64,000 nt of DNA. Origin: Hymenochaete sp. R1 (taxonomy: Eukaryota > Basidiomycota > Agaricomycetes > Hymenochaetales > Hymenochaetaceae). This document shows positions 60,458 through 64,000 of the stretch, in pieces (the first letter of the stretch is position 1; each line of letters begins with the position of its first letter). The stretch covers positions 1 through 64,000 of the forward strand of contig JAFREE010000084.1 of NCBI GenBank assembly GCA_019400425.1. Direction: 5' to 3'. Under the pieces are notes generated by a model. The model had not been told where the DNA came from. It made no database searches and saw nothing but the letters and a program-made list of their open reading frames with translations. A program made the translations under genes and the position numbers.

Positions 60458-61589
60458 CCCATCCGGTATCAAACTTAACGGAGGGTAACGTAGGTCCCAG
60501 GAATACCAAGAATATTCCTATATGCTTTAATATAGGCCTCGTCCAGAAATCGGTCCTCAGACCTGTATTTTTCCGGAAATTCTTGAGTTTCTGGACCCGT
60601 ACTTTCTTGGCCTACTACCAGGGAGGGGATAATATTCCCGGGTCCTTGTTAACGTTAACGCGTTTTTTTCTACGCTTTGGGCTCGATTGTTTAGCCCATG
60701 TTAATGTTAACTTTGTTGCTAAATAGAGGCCTAGTAAGGAAGGGTCCCTTCTCTGACCGCTTTCTTTTGGTTTCGAGGAGATACAACTATGACATGGGAA
60801 ATCTACCGCGATAGTGCTCGCTTGCTGTGTGGTTGAGGCCACTCCTGTTCAGTACTTTGCTCGAGTCGCCCCGAGTCGTGCTTCGCGAAGGCCTTGGATT
60901 TGATTTGAGATCTCATTTCTTCACTGTTTTTTTTTCATGCTCGAACTACCTCTTTCACTCTGATGACAGCCCTTTCCATAGCGGAAGAAGAAGCGTGAGT
61001 GCCTTAGTGGTTGTCTGGTGTTGTCTGAGAGACACGCAGAGGCAGTTTAGAGAGCTTAAAGCTGAGGAAACGCAATTTGATGAAGAGGAAGCCATCCATG
61101 GAGGTCTTCATGCTGTACGCTACTTTTTCTAATAGAGTCACGGACCAGGGTACCCTTTTCCAATATTTTAGAAGTGAGCTTAACAAGATCCTGAGCTCGT
61201 CCAGAAACAAGGTACGTCTCTAGTTCGCTTGGTTTCGATAGAGGCAGCGAACAGGTATCGACATCGACGCATCGCTCCGTAGCGGTTGCATTGCTTTTCG
61301 GCTGGGATTTGGAGAAGGTGAACGAGCTGTTCTTGAAAAATGATTATTAGAGGTTAGTGATAATGAAGTCGGCTCTACTGAAAGAGATGACGCACTGTAG
61401 CTCGAGGAGGATGAAGGAAGGGTCGAAGCCGTTGAGAAACGAGATGACGGCTGAACTGAAGTTCAAAAATCATTCACACTTGAATTATCCACTGCAACGT
61501 CCTATGACGAGACAAATAGGAATATTAATATGCTGAAGAAAGTATCCACTTGTTGTAAAGTAAAGGACACCTCTATCAAGTACGCGTGA
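60458..61589. other. Spacer between duplicated units P4 and P5
   Basis: About 1.1 kb, present in one copy only. It holds palindromic GTTAACGTTAAC (~60649) and GTTAATGTTAAC (~60700), and a plus-strand protein-like fragment at ~61030-61130 (RELKAEETQFDEEEAIHGG) ending in a stop. No complete gene or transposon was recognised. Confidence 0.4.
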
Positions 61590-61714
61590 AATGTTTAAAC
61601 ACAGTTCTGAACTAGGGATGAAAGTGATAGTGACAAGAAACCAGCATTCCATCCCCTTCAAAGACAAGCTTACAAGTCTTTATCCACTCTAAGGAACAAA
61701 GGTAAACCAGGCTG

Positions 61715-62870
61715 TCAAACGTCTTTTTTGTTGTAAGCAGCCTGCTCCTTCGCCTGATCCTCTCGAAGCTGGATCTCCAGATTGAGCTCCTCTACTTCCT
61801 CCGAAGGCGCCTCTAACAGTTCCTGAATACGTTCACTTATCCTCGTCTTTCGATCCTTGATGGTTCCGGATACTCTATCTTGTATGTTCCTGATTTCATT
61901 CCTGAGAACTGCATCCACCTTGAACTGCTGTAAACGTGTTCGAATCATGTGATGCCTTGCTTCAATGGTTACGTGGTAATATGTGTCGTCTACGAGGAAT
62001 CGCTCTCGAGTAATCTTTGACTTGAGTTTGTTTTCGACAGGAAGAGATTGCTCGGCGTCTTTCAGGGATTTCGAGAGCGTCGGATGGGCTATGCCTAGTA
62101 TACGGTTCAGTCTCATGTCGGAAGCCTTGGCTTGGCACAGATTCCAGTTGGCCGCTGCACGGTAGAGCGACGCAAGCACTACGACGTCCAACGGATCTTT
62201 AAATATCTTTTCTGGGGGCCATTCTATCGAAATGATCAGTAAGCCACAACGACAACCATCATCAGGACAAGGATTTAATCTCACCTCCTACAGCAACATA
62301 GGCGTCCTGTTTCATCATGAGGTCTTTTCGAAACTCATTGCAAATCCTTGCACGTTCTTCGTCGCCACAGCGCAATGCGTCCTGCAAGTCGTTCCAAAGA
62401 TCGTCGACATATTCGCTATAAGTGTCCCACATATGGAGTCGCCTCGTACGCACCGTCCCAGTTTTGTTTTCTGCCCTGCTGATCGCTATGAAATATGCAT
62501 ATGAGTCCATGACGAGCAGGGAAAACGCGTTCTTGGCTCTCGACCGGAGCAATTTGACTTCAGCCTTCGTTTCCATGTCCTGGTCGGACTCCAACAAGAG
62601 AAAGTCGGTAGATTTTTGCATGGTACGCAATTTTTCACGGAGTGGATTCTGACGTTTTGTTAGTCTGTAGTTCATGATGTGTTCATTTTGAATAAGCTCT
62701 TTGCGCTCATCCTCGTTCGCCAAAGAATCGCAGAAGGCCTGAAAGTTGCTTCTAAGCAGGTCAAATTCAGAAGGTTTGTCGTCAGCGCCCCGCCCCTGCG
62801 GGGCTGGCCAACCACGAGAGCCGGCATCTGCCGATTCCGGAGAGAGCTTGCGTTTTCCAGAATGTGACAT
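61715..62870 (-). CDS. Orphan helical family, paralogue P5 (364 aa)
   Basis: Exons 62870-62285 and 62223-61715 join in phase 1 (61-nt intron) to 364 residues, the same exon lengths (586 and 509 nt) as P4. It starts MSHSGKRKLSPESADAGS. The blocks NEHIMNYRL, NAFSLLVMDSYAYFIAI, DDLWNDLQDALRCGDEERAR, GGEWPPEKIFKDPLDVV and RERFLVDDTYYHVTIEA are intact, and it ends EQAAYNKKDV. Function, partners and location are unknown; KRK-x-S-P at the start looks like a nuclear-localisation and phosphorylation motif. Its promoter has gained ~150 bp relative to P4, so the two copies may differ in expression. Confidence 0.85.
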
Positions 62871-63233
62871 TGAGGGAGAGGGATGATGTATGTCTTACCC
62901 TGGACAAGGTCGAGTCGCGGGATATGACTATGGTGGATAGTGACAGTGGATGCTGCCGAACTTCGACTTCGAAGTGAAATGCAAAGATGGAGGATAACCG
63001 AGTCAGATACTCGTGGCTGTCACAACAGATCTTGCTCGTACGGAGTGTGTGGCGAAGGATAACGTTACTTGTGTGAGACGGCACTCTAGAGACACCTTCG
63101 TCAATCTGGAAAGACATGAGTTATTTGTTAGGCACGTGTACAGTGAATATCGATGATGCTCGCATACCAAGGTTTGTAGAAGATAAACATTGAGGATGAA
63201 GAGGTGTATCAAGGCATGCAAAAAAAGCGAAGG

Positions 63234-63240
63234 TTATATA
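63234..63240 (-). promoter_or_regulatory. TATA box of P5
   Basis: TATATAA on the minus strand in the conserved context shared with P4. It lies ~365 bp before the ATG because of the ~150-bp extra leader sequence. Confidence 0.5.
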
Positions 63241-63665
63241 CTAGTACCCACCGATCTTCACTTTGCGCTAGAACTTTTGCACATTCTCCTTCTAATCCCG
63301 CATTGTGCAATGCACTTCATATCTGGATGATGTCTATGCCGCAAAATAAAAGGGCAGGGAGCATAAAGTTGCAGGACAAGAGGGACTTGAAGACGCGAGG
63401 ACCCTCTCTGAGAATTATGTAATGTGAGAAGTGATTATGTCAGTTCTTGTTAAGGGCCGGCCAATTTGTATCCCAATAGCATTTTATTTATTATAATCTT
63501 ATAATTTGTTTGAATGTTGTGTACATCGTACGTTGTAGATGGTGATAGCTATACCGGGTCACTATGCGAATCTGCTGCGGGTCGTCGAGCGTTGTGTGGG
63601 CGCTGAAGACTCCGAGTCGAAGTGCAAGTTGTGCAACCGCGCAAGCTCTCCCTTCTTCTTTTACC

Positions 63666-64000
63666 ATGCTCCTCCGCCCCCGGCCTCTGCCCGCTCGACG
63701 ACTTTTCGCTCATAAGACCGCCTTTACTCGGAGACGACATGCAAGTCAACAGTCGGTGTCACAATCAAGAGAAAGCCGTGGGCTTGAAGACGACGACCCC
63801 GAGTTCCGTGACCCTCGTCCGCCTTGGCTTTTCTCAGCAAGTAGTGTGCTGAGGGTCCTTTGCGTACCAAGTAAGTAACACCGTCTCTCTGGAGGAAAAG
63901 GAAACAAAAAGTCTAAACTGACCCGCTCTCGCACTTGGTCTACGGATGCTATCGAATTGTACGAAATTGCTGTGGGGTATCTTTTAGCGCTACTTGGCTA
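63666..64000 (+). CDS. Partial gene, probable mitochondrial protein N-terminus
   Basis: The first exon 63666-63870 encodes 68 residues, starting MLLRPRPLPARRLFAHKTAF. It is rich in Arg and Ala with almost no acidic residue, as in a mitochondrial presequence. This is followed by an acidic stretch and PEFRDPRPPWLFSASSVLRV. A GTAAGT donor follows at 63871. The next exon is at or beyond the window edge, so the protein is incomplete and the family is not identified. An in-frame ATG at 63564 could be the start instead. Confidence 0.5.

Larger units (their letters stand above)
61590..63456. repeat. Tandem duplication unit carrying P5
   Basis: Second copy of 58730-60457 in the same orientation. It contains about 150 bp in the 5' leader (~62885-63035) that is absent from the P4 unit. 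Confidence 0.85.

Overview
The window is nuclear DNA of a filamentous basidiomycete, almost certainly an Agaricomycete. The genes are interrupted by many short GT-AG introns (mostly 50-100 nt), occur on both strands without operons, and include families typical of mushroom-forming fungi: two DUF6534 seven-helix membrane proteins, a basidiomycete-type cytochrome P450, a TKL-type kinase and several orphan paralogue clusters. No tRNA, rRNA, CRISPR array or intact transposon was seen. All gene models were spliced by hand from the raw sequence, using reading-frame phase as the check; no database search was possible.

1-16 kb. A perfect 33-bp hairpin opens the window. Small genes follow, most on the minus strand. 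Five of them (1.8-2.3, 3.8-4.2, 5.3-5.8, 12.7-13.4 and 13.7-14.2 kb) look like divergent copies of one unrecognised family of about 90-140 residues, with a short first exon and introns in phase 1. A nine-exon micro-exon gene for 133 residues lies next to them (14.3-15.3 kb). Between the two groups sit two larger plus-strand genes: a linker-histone-type winged-helix protein (6.2-8.5 kb) and a CHFR-like RING E3 ligase (9.0-12.2 kb).

16-31 kb. A 1,692-residue kelch plus BTB protein (minus; Ral2/LZTR1-like layout) spans 16.1-22.0 kb. It is followed by an unrecognised membrane protein, a DUF6534 protein (minus) and a divergently transcribed cytochrome P450 (plus).

31-44 kb. A TKL-type kinase gene lies between two copies of an ~820-bp duplicated segment and looks broken just after its catalytic loop. 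Next come a second DUF6534 gene and a ferric-reductase (FRE/NOX-type) gene.

44-64 kb. Five paralogues of an unrecognised, mostly helical, ~360-residue family (here called P1-P5) dominate this part. All share one phase-1 intron at the same place and an N-terminal KRK-x-x-P motif. P4 and P5 are a recent tandem duplication including their promoters. Among them lie a membrane-anchored glycoprotein and a flavin-containing monooxygenase with an extra N-terminal domain. A partial, probably mitochondrial, gene runs off the right end.

Housekeeping-type genes (RING ligase, kelch-BTB, ferric reductase, monooxygenase) thus alternate with lineage-specific duplicated orphan genes. The most promising undescribed material is the P1-P5 family and the small three-exon family.
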